Shown here piece by piece: positions 37,106 to 50,370 of a stretch of 64,000 nucleotides of DNA. The notes beneath the pieces are model-generated. The model was not told the origin of the DNA. It made no database searches and saw nothing but the letters and a program-made list of their open reading frames with translations. Within the stretch, counting starts at the first letter, position 1. Each line of letters starts with the position of its first letter. A program made the position numbers and the translations under genes. This DNA comes from Monosporascus cannonballus (lineage: Eukaryota > Ascomycota > Sordariomycetes > Xylariales). Location of the stretch: NCBI GenBank assembly GCA_004154925.1, contig QJNS01000034.1, positions 1 through 64,000 on the forward strand. Direction: 5' to 3'.

Positions 37106-40100
37106 ATTAAAAGTTTTATTCGCCTAATTAGAGATATATTAATTATAATTATCAAAATACGTTAATAATAATAATAATAATTGTACCGTTAACGTTTTTC
37201 TTATTTATAAAGGATTTAAAGATTAAAATCGTTTTAAAAACGAATTTTAATTTAAAATATATGCGTTCGATATTTGGAAGTATATCAATCTTAATTATAA
37301 TTTTTAATAATTTATTGAATTTACAAAACTTAATATAACTTTTTACTTTAAAAACGAATTTACTATATATTATAAATTAATATCTTAAATAATGTTTCGT
37401 TTATATTTATATTTTCTGTAAGAATTACCGAAAATACCGATTATATTAATTACTTAACTAATATTTTTAAAATAACGATCGAAAATAAATAAATTTATAA
37501 TTAAAGTTTTACAGCATATATTTATAAAGATCGGAAATACGATATTTTTCGCAAAAACATTAATATTTCCAGTAATTAAAAAAATAAACTTTTATTAAAA
37601 ATAATTTGCGAAAATAATACGTTAACTTAGGCGAATCCGGCAAAGTATATAATAAAAAATTCTTAATTAATATTTAACGAAAATATTAGGAAATATTAAA
37701 GCAAATTTCGAAATTTAATAAAAAATTAAATAAATAAATCGTAAAATAATAAAGAATTATAACTTTAAAATAATAATATAATATTTTAAAAACAAAAATA
37801 ACGATTATATAAGTTAATAATTGATATATAATATTAACCCTTATAATTAAGATATAAATTATTATTTTCCAAATAATAAAAAAAGTTAAAATCAATAACG
37901 GTATAATTAATTTTCAAAAAATGGTAATTAATTTTTTAAATTATTAAGTTATAATTTATTTTATATTTATATTACGAAATATTAAAGTAACGTTTTTAAC
38001 GCTTTATGGAATATTTATAAATTTTTTAATTAAAATAATCTTAATTAGAAAAATTCCAAAAATATTAGTTTTTAATTATAAAGAAAACCCTTAAGCCATA
38101 AACTGAAACGAAGTAATTATAAAGGTTTTTATATGGACCGAAACGGTAATAAGTAAAAATATCAAAAATTAAATATAAAAAGTACCCGATAAAAAACGTA
38201 TTTAATTAATTACCATATATTATTTAATCATTATTATATCTTGTTTAGGAAAGCCTTAAAAGGTTTCCGTTTTAATAATCAGGTAATTGCATATTTTTAA
38301 AAACGAATATCCGTTAATTAATTTTTAAAGGAAAAAATCGACCGCCTATCGACAACTATAGAAAAACTTATTGTATAAAAAATAAATTAATTCCTAAAAG
38401 GGGTACGACGAATATTGGTATATTGTTTAATTATTAATTAACGTAATAGGATAAATACTTTATTTTACCCCTTGTAGAATTTAACTATTTTGAACTTAAG
38501 GTCCATAATATATATATTTAACCTAATTAGCAAATTTCTGAATTTTAAATTTATTATATAAAGTAACAGGATATATACATGTAATAATTTCGTTCCGATT
38601 AATGGGTACAGAAAAATTAATATAATTTTTCAAAACCTTAATAATACGAGAACGTTATGTTTATATAATATAACTTATTACGAAAAGTTCGTATATGGTT
38701 TAATATTATTCCGGTAATTCCAAAACAAAGATATTAATAAAATAATAAAGCAATTAAAAATTATATTTGAAAGAAATACAATTTAATAATTATTATATTA
38801 ATTAATAAATTAAACTAATTCTTTATCGAAAGTATTAACGTAATAATATTTTATATAGCTTTGATTACTTATAAAGAAAACGTTAATTTAAGGATAACGA
38901 AATTATTACGGATTAATAACGGTATTATATAATATTTGAAATTAGGTTATCCAAATTCCGAAATAATTATTTAATTATGATCCTATACGAAAACAATCCG
39001 CTTAAAAAGTTTTATAATAATCGAATATTAAGCATATAATAAGGCGAAAATTAAAATGTTAATATGCCGTAAGCCAAAAAAGAATATGCTAATTAGGATA
39101 AAAAATTATTATTAATTTTATAAACTTTAAAGAAAACCTTGAAAAATATAAATACGTTATGTTTGCTATCGACAAGTCCTTAGAATTTATTTAGAATATT
39201 TACTTTAAAAACCGAAAGCAAAATATATTAATTATAATGTTTCGATATTTTCTAACAGTCCTAAAAAACCACAATAAGGTCCTTTTATAAGTAATTAAAT
39301 ACGATAACGAAATCCTAAAAAAATAGTAATTTCACAATATTTTATTCATTTCTTTTATACTAAATTTAAACTTTTAATATTATATACCTAAGTTTAAAAC
39401 GGAAATATAAAGCACTTAAAAGGTGTAATTAAGGAGAAAACGATTACGATACGAAAAAACGTTAAATTACTTTTCTTTTTAATTATATATATGTTTTTAA
39501 AATAGCAATATATTTATAGAACCGTACTTTTAAATACGTATTTTTTTAATAAAGTCCATACAAAATTTATTATATTTATCTGGCGTATAAAAACGGTATT
39601 ATAATGCTTAATCGAATGCTTTAATAAATTTAATTACAAATATACGGTTATATAATTTACGTATAATAATTACGGCTATAAAAAATAAAAACTTTAAAAG
39701 TTAAATTTTAAAACGTAAATTAATTATTTCGTCGGCTACCGATTTACAAATATTTACGAAATCTGGAACTTATTAATTAATAACATGATTATTATTTAAA
39801 ATCCCTAATTTAATAGAAAGGCCATTTTTTAAGTAATATCAAAAATTTAAAAAATAACTTTCGATATATTATAAAAACAATTACAAAAGTTATTCCAGTA
39901 AATAAAATTATTTAATTAAAATAATAATTATTTACTTTATATATAAAAAAAGATAAAAGTTTAAGTAAAATAGTTTAATTACCGGCTAAATAAAAAATAA
40001 TTTTAAAATAATATTAACGTAAAATACGTACGGAATAAGAAAAAATAAATTTATTCGTAAAAGATTAATTATTTTTATATAATTATTATATTCTAATTCT

Positions 40101-42121
40101 TTTCGTTTTTTAGATTAGTATTGCTATTAATATTTACCTTGATAATTATTATAATTATTACACTAATAAAATAATAAAAATAATCTTAAATTTTCTTTAT
40201 ATTATTTAACTTAGAATAACGGTAAAAAACAAAAGCATTTACGGGTTATAAACGTAAATATCTCGTATATTCCGTATTAAGAAAATATTATTCGAAATAA
40301 ATACAAAATATGAAAAACCGTATTTAATATAGGACGTTTAGCCTTTTTTATAAGTATATAAAATAACCGGCCGATAAATTGCGAAAATTTAAAAAAGTTA
40401 ATTATTCGAAATACGCGTTATTTTAATTAAAAAAAATAATAATACGTTAATATATAAAAAGGTATTTAAATTATAAAACCGACTATATAAATATAATTTG
40501 CTATTATTATCGTAAAGTTATAAAAAATCAAATATATATCCATTAAGAAAAATATTCCGTGAAATCGAAAAAGCTTATTTCTAAAATTATGAAAAAATGC
40601 GATTTTAAAAAAAACAATTAATTAGTTTTCTATTAAAAGAAAATAAGTTTTAAGATATATATAAATATATATTTATAAATTTAATAAATATAATTAATTC
40701 CAAAAATATAAAGCCCGTTGTATTATATAAAACGATTAATAATTTAAAATCGTTTATAACAATATATATATAATTATTTTTATTAAAAATTCGTTTTAAA
40801 TTTTAATTGTTATTATAGTTAAATTCGATTTGAAATTTGAGTAATATAACGTTATAAATATTTTTATAAATATTAACTTACTTTACGAAATATAAATAAA
40901 AATGTTTTTAAAATATTTATAACGTAATAAAATCTTCCTAATTGAAAACATATTACATGAATTAAAGGAATTATTTTTATTATAATAAAAAATGTTAATA
41001 AAATATTTAAAAAATAACAACTTAATTTTATTTCTTATAAATTTTATTATTATAATATATTATAAAAAAATAAAATCGCGTGAATTAATGAATTTAATAA
41101 ATATAAAAAAATATTTTAATAAAAAATAAACATTTATAATAATCTTTCGGTATCCAAACAATTCAAAATAAATTTAATAAAAATATTTAATTATTTTAAT
41201 CCGAATTTATAAATAGATTAATTAATTTAATATTTAAAATATATTAAAATATTTTTTTAAAATATTTATGACAAATATTAAATTATTACCGAATTTTAAT
41301 TTAACTTCTTTAAGTTTTATTAATAAATATTAGAAAAAATACCGTTGTATTTTTTTATAATACTTTATACGTAATCCGATATATTTTTATAGTATTCCGA
41401 TTTGTTTAATTTAACTTAAACCTTAATAACATATATTATAAAATTGCGAATTGAATTATATTATATTTAATCGGAATTAAAATGTTAACGTTATAATTGG
41501 GGAATAAATATTTATTAAATATTTAAAATACTGTTGTTTTTACAAATAATATAATTAATCGAAAAAGTTCTTAAATTTATATTATAAAATAATTCAGAAA
41601 AATAATAAAATAATAGGCGAATAAATAAAATATAATAAATATTTTTTATATAAATTATAAAAAGAATCTTATTAATTTTAAATTAATTAAAAAATTAAAT
41701 TTACTTTAAATATAAAAACTTAAATATTTAGTATAATAACCAATAAATTATATAATTTATTAATACCGATATTACTTTCTTAGTAACGAAATTACGATAT
41801 ATAAATATATATAATTATTAATTATAATCAGTTATAAAAAAGGATTAAATTAAAATAAATTATATATTTACGAGTAATATATTAATTAACGATTAAACGA
41901 AAACTTTATTATACAAATTTTTTAAATATTTTAAAAAAATAATTAAAATTAATAAATATTATAGAAACTTTTGTTTAACGAAAAAACGCTTTATAAAAAA
42001 TTTTAAAAAAAGAATGAATTAATTAACAAAATTTAATCGTTAAAATAAATAAAATAAATAACTATAACTTTAAAAGTTATAACAGTTAATACCGTAAATA
42101 TTTTAAGATGTTAAAAGGGTA

Positions 42122-42284
42122 TATCAGTTAGCAGGGGGTGCTTTAGCACCCCATATACGAAAGATTCCCTCTGATCGGAACATATATATTCCGGGACTAG
42201 ATCACCTTAAAGTGCAGTGCGCGTTCTAGAGCACTTGCAACTAGTCATCAATACACACACAACTGATGTCCCTTATATCTGACA
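42122..42284 (+). repeat. 3' LTR of the Copia element
   Basis: 163 bp. The inner (left) edge has a few RIP-type changes (TATCAGTTAGC for TGTCAGCTAGC), while the outer part is clean and ends in CTGACA. Mutation load therefore falls outward, the mirror image of the 5' LTR. Confidence 0.95.
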
Positions 42285-42333
42285 TATATTGCCACTCCTT
42301 ATGCCTTCCAAATCCAGTAACTCAACAACCACA

Positions 42334-42650
42334 ATATGGATTTGGATAAGGCTGCTTCCGTTTTCGTCGCCGACCATCGCCCTAACAAGGAATTCAGTCC
42401 GGAAGCCCAGGCTTTCATAATTAAGGCCGTAATTACGGATATAATCTAAATCCGAATAATCGCGGTTATAAGGATAAAACGTTAATAAATCAGAAAACAA
42501 TTTTAACATTTTATTATATATAAAATAGTCTATAATTTGTTGCGGAAATACCGTTAACAGGAAATTCGAAATCGTCTAACTATAACGAACCTATTATACG
42601 TCGACCTAGAGATATAAGCAGCATCTAGAATAGGGTTTTAATTTATAGAT
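42334..42650 (+). pseudogene. Tc1-like transposase, N-terminal part
   Basis: From the ATG at 42334 the frame reads MDLDKAASVFVADHRPNKEF, then SPEAQAFIIKAV, typical of the start of fungal Tc1-type transposases (helix-turn-helix of the homeodomain-like kind). The first about 35 codons are clean, then RIP stops begin. A basic RRPRD block near 42600 resembles the GRPR hinge between the two DNA-binding helices. Confidence 0.72.
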
Positions 42651-43613
42651 AACAATAAGACGAAAAATAATTCATTAATCTTATTCGTTAAAAGGGTTCA
42701 CGAACTCTTCTCTTAATTAAAAAACGATACCTTTAATTAAAACCTTAGATTGATAACTAAAGAGCGAAAACTAAGTATATAGCTATCTATAATAAATTAT
42801 TAATCATATATATTCTTTTAGTTTCTCTTAATCTTTAAAGATTACGAAAGACAGTTTCTTTCGGTTTTTTGAATTTGACAAAGATATTTAGTTCGCTCAA
42901 ATTTATCTGGTTGTAGTAAGGAATTTAACCGATTAATTCGCCTAGCTTCTTTTGGGTGTAATAAAGTTTCTTTCGAACGTAATACTAACTTCACAATTCT
43001 ATTAATTAGATTATCGTTATTTTCGAAATACGTATCGTAATATTTTTTTAAAAAACCGATATTAATATTAACCCATTAACAATAAGAGGTTGTTTCTATA
43101 TATGTATTTTTTAAAAAAATAACGCACGGTAAAAAAAATTAACCTTACGCTCGATAATGTATATAAATATTTAAAATTTACTAATAAAATCTTTAAACAG
43201 CGTAATAAAAAATACCCTTTTTAATTTTATCGTTTATATAAAAGAATAAAAAGGACTAGCCATTTTGTTATATGACCTAAAAGATCAGCAGTTCTAATAC
43301 CAAAATACGTTAAAAGTTTTTGTTCGCGCTTAAGTAAAGAACGCTCCGAAGCTATTTTCTCATAGTTTAATAAATACTTCGTATAAAACCTATTTAGATA
43401 TTCAAGTTAATAAATATTTTGTTTATTGTAAAAACGCTATAGGCAAAACTTAATAATTTCGAATGTTTATAAAAAAGTTGCTTTTTATTATAATTTAACG
43501 AATAATATAATAAAGTAATAAAGAAAACTGATTTTTATCGTTCTTTACAAAGAAAATCCGAATTTGCCCAACAGCGAAATAATTTTTCGGCGTTATATTA
43601 AAGTGGAGTAGGA
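42651..43613. other. RIP-degraded middle of the Tc1-like element
   Basis: The first two catalytic residues of the DDE core should lie here but could not be recognised. The distance between the N- and C-terminal pieces exceeds what a 340-residue transposase needs, so additional sequence has been inserted. Confidence 0.45.
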
Positions 43614-43861
43614 TGTTACGCCCATAATCAGCCTCGGCTGATTTAAAAGCCTAAGCCTTATATATATATTAAGAAATTCTTTTTCGCCATGGATTCAATA
43701 TCAACACAATACAACCATTACGACCATTACTTATTATGTTTTTCAGAGCTTTAATCATCAAGGTTTAACACCATCATTACAATCGGATTAAGTTCTTTAT
43801 CTTGGTAATCCTCTGTTATATTGTGATATAGTTTGTTTATCTACACTGATCACGACCAACT
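43614..43861. repeat. LTR-like segment in the Tc1-like element
   Basis: Less AT-rich than its surroundings. It starts TGTTACGCCC with a short hairpin (CAGCC/GGCTG at about 43628-43641), has a TATATATA box at about 43661 and ends near CACGACCAACT. This is the usual build of a short fungal LTR. There is no matching duplication and no second copy, so the call is tentative. Confidence 0.4.
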
Positions 43862-43899
43862 CTTTTTACCCCAATTCAATATCGAAATTTTCGAACGAG

Positions 43900-44235
43900 A
43901 TTTTTTTATTATAAAACTAATAATTCTTTTATTCAAAATAACATTTTAATATGTAAAGTTACTGCCGTTAAAGAATTTTTCAAAAAATATAAAATTTAAA
44001 TATTTAAATAACTATTATATTCGCCAGATTTAAACTTAATTCAATATCTTTAACACGTTTTAAAAAATAAAATTTACGAAATTAAATCCAAATTCGAATA
44101 TTTACTTAATGACGAAAAAGCTGTTACTATATATTCAAATGATTAAAAATGCGTAATTATAATTGAATTCTCGACATATAATAAAATTTACTATATAATT
44201 TTTAATAAATTCAAAGTCGTTTAATGCATTCGTAA
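43900..44235 (+). pseudogene. Tc1-like transposase, C-terminal DDE part
   Basis: The plus strand reads IQNNILICKVTAVKEFFKKY, then LLYSPDLNLIQYL*HVLKNKIYEIK. This is the Tc1 block: (Q)DN with D now N, SPDLNPIE with P now L and E now Q, and the tryptophan of the LW pair now a stop. All are C-to-T/G-to-A effects. With the N-terminal piece at 42334 it belongs to the element bounded by 36881 and 51385. Confidence 0.82.
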
Positions 44236-44364
44236 ATAATATATACTGTTCTAAAATTTAGCTTCAAAGCTACATTATAATATATATAGCTTTTTATTTA
44301 AATGCGTTCTAATAAGGATATATATTATTAAAGTTATAGGATTAATATAAAAAAGGGCAAGAGG

Positions 44365-44756
44365 TAACAGCTAAACGATTTAACTAACTATTAAACTTAG
44401 ATCGTACGGGTTTATGTTAACAGAAGTATCATAGAAATTTAAATAATAATATAATAAACTTTATAATATTTTATAATATTAAAAGCGATTTTAGTAATAT
44501 ATTGTTATTATAAACGGATAATATATAAGTTATAGAAATAATAAACGTATATATCCTACTATTAGCGTAAGATGCTTAAGAAGTTTAACTCTTTAAATTC
44601 TTTAAATTTTGTGATTCTTTTACATAGCTTTATAGATTCAAGGTGCTAAAATCCTTAAAAACCTTAAGCTGGTTACTTAATTTTCTTTACATCGAGTTTA
44701 GTTTTATTTTTGTTTCGACCGCCTTTTAGATCCGCCAAATTTATTAGATTATAATA
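44365..44756 (-). repeat. 3' LTR of gypsy copy 4
   Basis: About 392 bp, heavily RIPed. Its right 104 bp align with the unmutated 51235-51338, with nearly every difference being C-to-T or G-to-A (AGATTATAATA for GGGTCATAACA). Confidence 0.88.
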
Positions 44757-47700
44757 CGATCTTTTGCTTTTTAGAATTTTCGTCTCGAAAATTTTGTAAA
44801 TTTCTTTCGTTTTTCATTTTATCATATTTAGTCGCTTTAAAAATTTCGATTGTATAAACACATTAACCCTTTTTTCTATCAAAACGAATTGTATATTTAG
44901 GTTTTATTATATCTTATTACTTTTGCTATAAAAAAAAAAAAAATAAATTATAAGGTTTTTTGCGATTTCGAAAAATATATGCAATATATTCATTATGGCG
45001 GTCCTTCTAACGTTTTCAGACCGTCTAAAATTAAATATAAAAATTTCTTAATAAAAAAAATCGTTCAAAATATAAAGAAAAGTAAGTTTAGGGGATATTA
45101 CGTTGCATTACCAATAAATTAAATCGTTCTCAAAAACAACGGCGAATTCTCTATCATTAAGATAGAAAAATATTTCGTCATAATATTAAAAGCGCCGAAG
45201 TAATGAAACGATTCGACCGTTTTAAGCGAAAATAAAAATAATTAATAATCAAAATAACCGTTTTGATATCTGTTATAGTTTTTGCTAATTAAGGTAATCT
45301 AAATATTATCGATTAATTATTATTAATCTAACAGTTCTGTAAAATGCTTTCGGCATTATTAATAAAAGTTTCGTAATAAACGTTAGGTATTTATAAGATT
45401 TTTCGCGAGTTTTTAGATATTTTTGAAATCCGGATTTTTTTTATTTAATTAGGTATTAGATAAATCTTTTATTGTATACAATATTATCTCGTATAACGTA
45501 TAATAATATTGATTATTGATTTAATTAAGAATACATACATATTAAATAAAGTTTAACTTTATATAAATATTTTAATCAATAATTATTTCTGAGATTTTCT
45601 TCATATTTTTATATATGTTTATATATTTGAAATCGAATTTTTTGGTAGGTTTTTTTATTTTGATAGTTTTTGTGACGAAGTAAATTATTTTTCGTTTTTA
45701 AAAAATTAATTCTTTTACTTTCTTTATATTATAATATTTGCTTATTTAATTACGTACAAATTTTAATATTAGTTTTGTTTTTTAGTATAATTATTTAAAT
45801 TATTTTAAAATAAATATTATTGTTATATTAACACATCCGTTAAGTATAATTTTGTAAATATTTTATATTAAATCTATATTTCTATTTGCTGAAATTATTA
45901 TAATAGTTTTATAATAATTTATATTATATATTAATTAGATTATAAGTAATTGATTAGCCTATTCATTTTATTCGTAATTAATAAAATGTCTTATATATAT
46001 TTCTAACATTTACTGTAACTGTTTTATGTATTAGTTTATTTAAGGTTTATATATATTAAATAATTTATAATTTATACCGATTTATATTATATAGCTTTCT
46101 TCAAATTTCGAATAAACGTAATTTCTTTATTAAAAGTGATTTCCTATAATAACTCGTACGTATTAAAATATTTTTGAAAAAAAGTATATATTGTTTAATC
46201 AGTATTAATATCTTTAATATGATAAGAAATACACCAATTTCGTATATGTATATATTATAATGAATATAATATTGTAATATATTCCTATTATTAGATCTTT
46301 ACATAACATGAGTTTAACAGTATAATTTATAATAATCGAATTTTATAGTTTTTTTTAAATTGATAATGTTTATAGTTTTTTATAAAATTTATATCGTTAT
46401 ATTTCAGTCTTATAATAAAGATTATATTGTATTCGTATTTTTTAAATTATTATTTGTAGAAAAAAATAATAAATGCGGTAAAATCTTTTAAGATTTTATA
46501 TATATTTAAATGTTTATATAATTAATATTTATACATATTGCGTATTAAGTTTATCAAACATTCTTCTAAAATTTATAAGTTATTGAATTTTTTTCTAGTA
46601 AATTATCGTTTTACTTTTTGAGGTTTTAGTATATGCTATATAATATAACTCGTATCGTCGTAATTTGTTGTAAGTATAAATATCTTTTTACAGAAATATC
46701 GAAAATTATATATTTAACCTTAACAAATTATTTTTTCGAAATTTAGTCACGTATTTAAAGTATTTACTTTGCCGTTTTTGCAGCTTTTTTATAGATAATA
46801 ACGAAGTCGAAATTCACTATTTTTTTACGTATCGTAATTGTCGTTTTATAAGTGTTTTGGTCGTAGTAAAACGGGTAAAATTTTGATAATTCGTAAAAAC
46901 TTTAAACTAATAAAAAAGATTTTAAGAAAATATCTATATTTTTTATTAAAAAACTATAATAATAACTAAAACCTTTTATTCGGAATAACGGATTTAAATT
47001 AGAGTTTGTAATTTATATAAAAATAATGCAATAAGATATAATTGATCTTAATTATTAGGCTATTCAATTATTACGTTTAATATTTAATCTAAAATATCAA
47101 GTTTTAATTTAATAAGGCGTATTAAATCGTATATAATTAATATTAACTTATTAATACTTGCATTTTTAATTTTTTAAAATATTGTTTTCGTTTATAATAT
47201 TTATTAAAAATATAATAATTATATTAAAATTTTGGATACACTCTTCATAATAAGTAAAAAATTCGAAAAGCATTTGTATTTCTTTAATTATTATTAACAC
47301 TTTTTAGTTTATAATTATAGCATCTTTTATAAAAATATATTTTAATACACCTTAAGCTATGAAAAAATTCTTTTTTGCATTAATTAATAATTTAACGTTT
47401 TATAAAATTTAAAATATTTTGTAAACGTATTATATTAATATTTGGTCCTTTTTCAAAAAAATAAAAATATTATTAAAGTAATATATAATAAATATTTTAA
47501 GATATTTTCGAAATATCTAATTTTTTATTCGTTAAAATATTGTTAGTACGTTCGTAAATTTTATTAAGATGATAAATTATTTAAACAATTTATATTTCGT
47601 TTTAAAGTTTATATTTATTTATATTGATTTAATTTAAACAAAATAATATTTAATTTCAACATAGAATATTGTAAATTATTAAAATTGTTAAAAAAAGCTT

Positions 47701-49171
47701 TTTAATTTAATAAATAAAGGTAATAATTTTGATATTTAATAATACTATTGATAATAATTGTTAATTAGATATAAATTATAATTAGTTATTTTTTAAGTAT
47801 CAAAAATATAAGGTACTTTATAGACAATCTCGAAAATCAAATTTATTTTTATAACTAATTTTTTAAATTCTTTTAAACGTATATAATCGGTTTCCTTTAA
47901 AATTATAAATAAAGGTTTTTTAAAAGTATTTATAATTTTATTCGGTATATTTTAATAACGTTATATTAAATTTCTATTTACAGACTTAGTTATATTAATA
48001 ATATTAAAATAATATATTACTTAAAACTTTTAATTTTAAAAGTTATTATTTAAAATTGTTATTTTATTACCTAAATTCTCTTTTAATAATGATAATAATG
48101 CGTTATATTTTTAATACCTATTTTTTTATCTTATTTCTTTTAGTAAAAAAGTATTTACCGTATTTTTATATGTATATTTACGGTTATTGTCGATTAAATA
48201 CTAATTTTTTAATCCTTTTGCTTATTAGTAAAATATGAAAACAATTTTACGTAATTAATTTTTGCGTCGATTAAAACTTTATACTGATATATCTATGCTT
48301 TTCTTAAATTTATATTCAAATTTCTAAATAAATATTTCGAAATAAATAGTTTTACATTATACCTTTTCGTTAATATAAGTAAAACTTTAATTTTCGATAT
48401 TTTTAATTATATAAGGTTTTAACTTTTATTATTATAATAATTTAAATTTATTAATAAAGTTTAATATAATATAAATTTCGACTAAAGTTTGTAATTTATT
48501 GTTACGATCTATTAGTATATTTCGAATCGTATATATAAATAATAAAATTATTAACGATCTTTATAGTTACTTTTAAAACCTTTTTTAAATAAAACTTTTT
48601 TTAGGTTTTATTATTTTAATTGTTTTTATAAGTAATTTCTTTTCTTTTAATATTTTTAGAATATATCGAACCTTATTTATATGTTTTTATATAATATACT
48701 ATATTATTATATTTACCATTCTTTTACTAGCATATTTGTTTTTTATATTATATTAAAATTTTGATTTAATTTATAATTTCTCACCTCAATACGTAAATTC
48801 TCTTTTCATATAATATATAATAGTTTCTTAATTCCGTTTTCTAAAATTTATTAATGTTTTATTAAAGCTTTTAAGAAAATTATTAATTCTTTTAAAAACG
48901 TGTATTTTTTCGAGTTTATAATAAATTTTAATTAAAAACACATATTTCTAAAAATCTTATAATAACGTGTTTTATAATATATTAAAATAGTCTTTTTATG
49001 AATTAATAGTTGTATTTATTATAAAAATAAAAATGATTTTTATAAGTATTTTTTAAGTTAATTTTATGAAATTATTTGTTTATCGATATTATTTTATAAA
49101 ATAATGAATCGAAAATATCAATATTATTGTTTATTTATTTTATTATTTCGAATTTAATAAAACTTTTAAAT

Positions 49172-49191
49172 TTATATATATATATATATAT
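49172..49191. repeat. (TA)n microsatellite
   Basis: An uninterrupted TA dinucleotide run inside the gag region of gypsy copy 4. Confidence 0.9.
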
Positions 49192-50370
49192 ACTACGTTA
49201 ATAAAATATTTTATTTATTATATATTAAAGTTTTTATTATTTATAACGTATTATCTATATTGTGTTATAAAAGTTCAAAATTTATAAATAAACAATTTTA
49301 TTTATTTTTAAAATTTGGTTAAACTATTTTTAAATGCGTATTATTATTTTTAAAATACTTTTCAAGCTAACTTCTAAGCTTTTCGTATTCTGTATTAGAT
49401 TCTTTTTATTATAATATCATTTATTTATATTAAACCTAAATTATATTAATAACTTTATTATTATTTTTTAATTACTTTATTGTAGTGTTTTAAATTTTTT
49501 TATAAATCTTTTAATAATATTTTAATTTACAGTATTATAATATTTGATTTGTATTTTATTTTTACGTTAAATCGATTAGAATTTTATAAGTTTTAGAGTT
49601 ATAATATAAAATGTAAATAATATATTTGGTAATTTTCTTAATTAATCGATGAATTTTCGTATTTTAAAAGATATTATTTTTTGCATGTCGTTTATATAAT
49701 TTATTATTAAGATTAATAATTTTGATAATATATTAATTTATCTTTTTAAATTTTAGAATTTAGAAATATTATTTTCAGCCTTGTTTTTTAATCTTTTATA
49801 AAATATATCGATATATATGTTTTTATCGATATTATCTTATTTTACTTTAGCAATAAAACTTCTTAATATTATTATATATTTCGAAATTAAGTTTTTTAAT
49901 ATAATTAAAAGAATTTATTATATTTCCGCACGTTTTTCGTCGAAAACTTTAAAATTAATATAAGCGTAAAAAAACTTTTTAATATATACTTTTCGATCGG
50001 TTTTTGCATATTTTAAATAATATTTTATAATAAGTTTAAACTAATTAAAAATATTTGTTATTAAAAAACCGTAACAGCAAAAATCGTCTTTGTTAGTTTT
50101 TCGAATTTTAAAACTTAAAATAGATTTTTATCTAAATCCAAAAATTTTACATATTACTTTTATTATAAAATTAAAGTTTTTTAACTTTAAACTTTAATAT
50201 ATTTATTTATATTAAATTTAACGTAAATTATTATATTTAAATTTTTAAGTCGTAGATTTTATATTAAAATGAAAGTTTTGTTGAAAAAAGTTTTTATTTA
50301 TTAATCGATATAATAATTAAAGATATTACTGAAAACTTAACCGTATTATGAAATCAAAACTTATAAAGTA

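Larger units (their letters stand above)
36943..42284 (+). mobile_element. Ty1/Copia LTR retrotransposon, full-length, RIP-degraded
   Basis: 5342 bp with two 163-bp LTRs (36943-37105, 42122-42284) and a perfect 5-bp target duplication TATAT (36938-36942, 42285-42289). The interior is extremely AT-rich with stops everywhere. A readable plus-strand block near 39717-39780 gives FVGYRFTNIYEIWN, the hallmark segment that follows integrase in Copia polyproteins; this fixes both the superfamily and the plus orientation. I could not pin down the RT YVDD box. It is inserted in the 5' untranslated part of the Tc1-like element. Confidence 0.92.
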
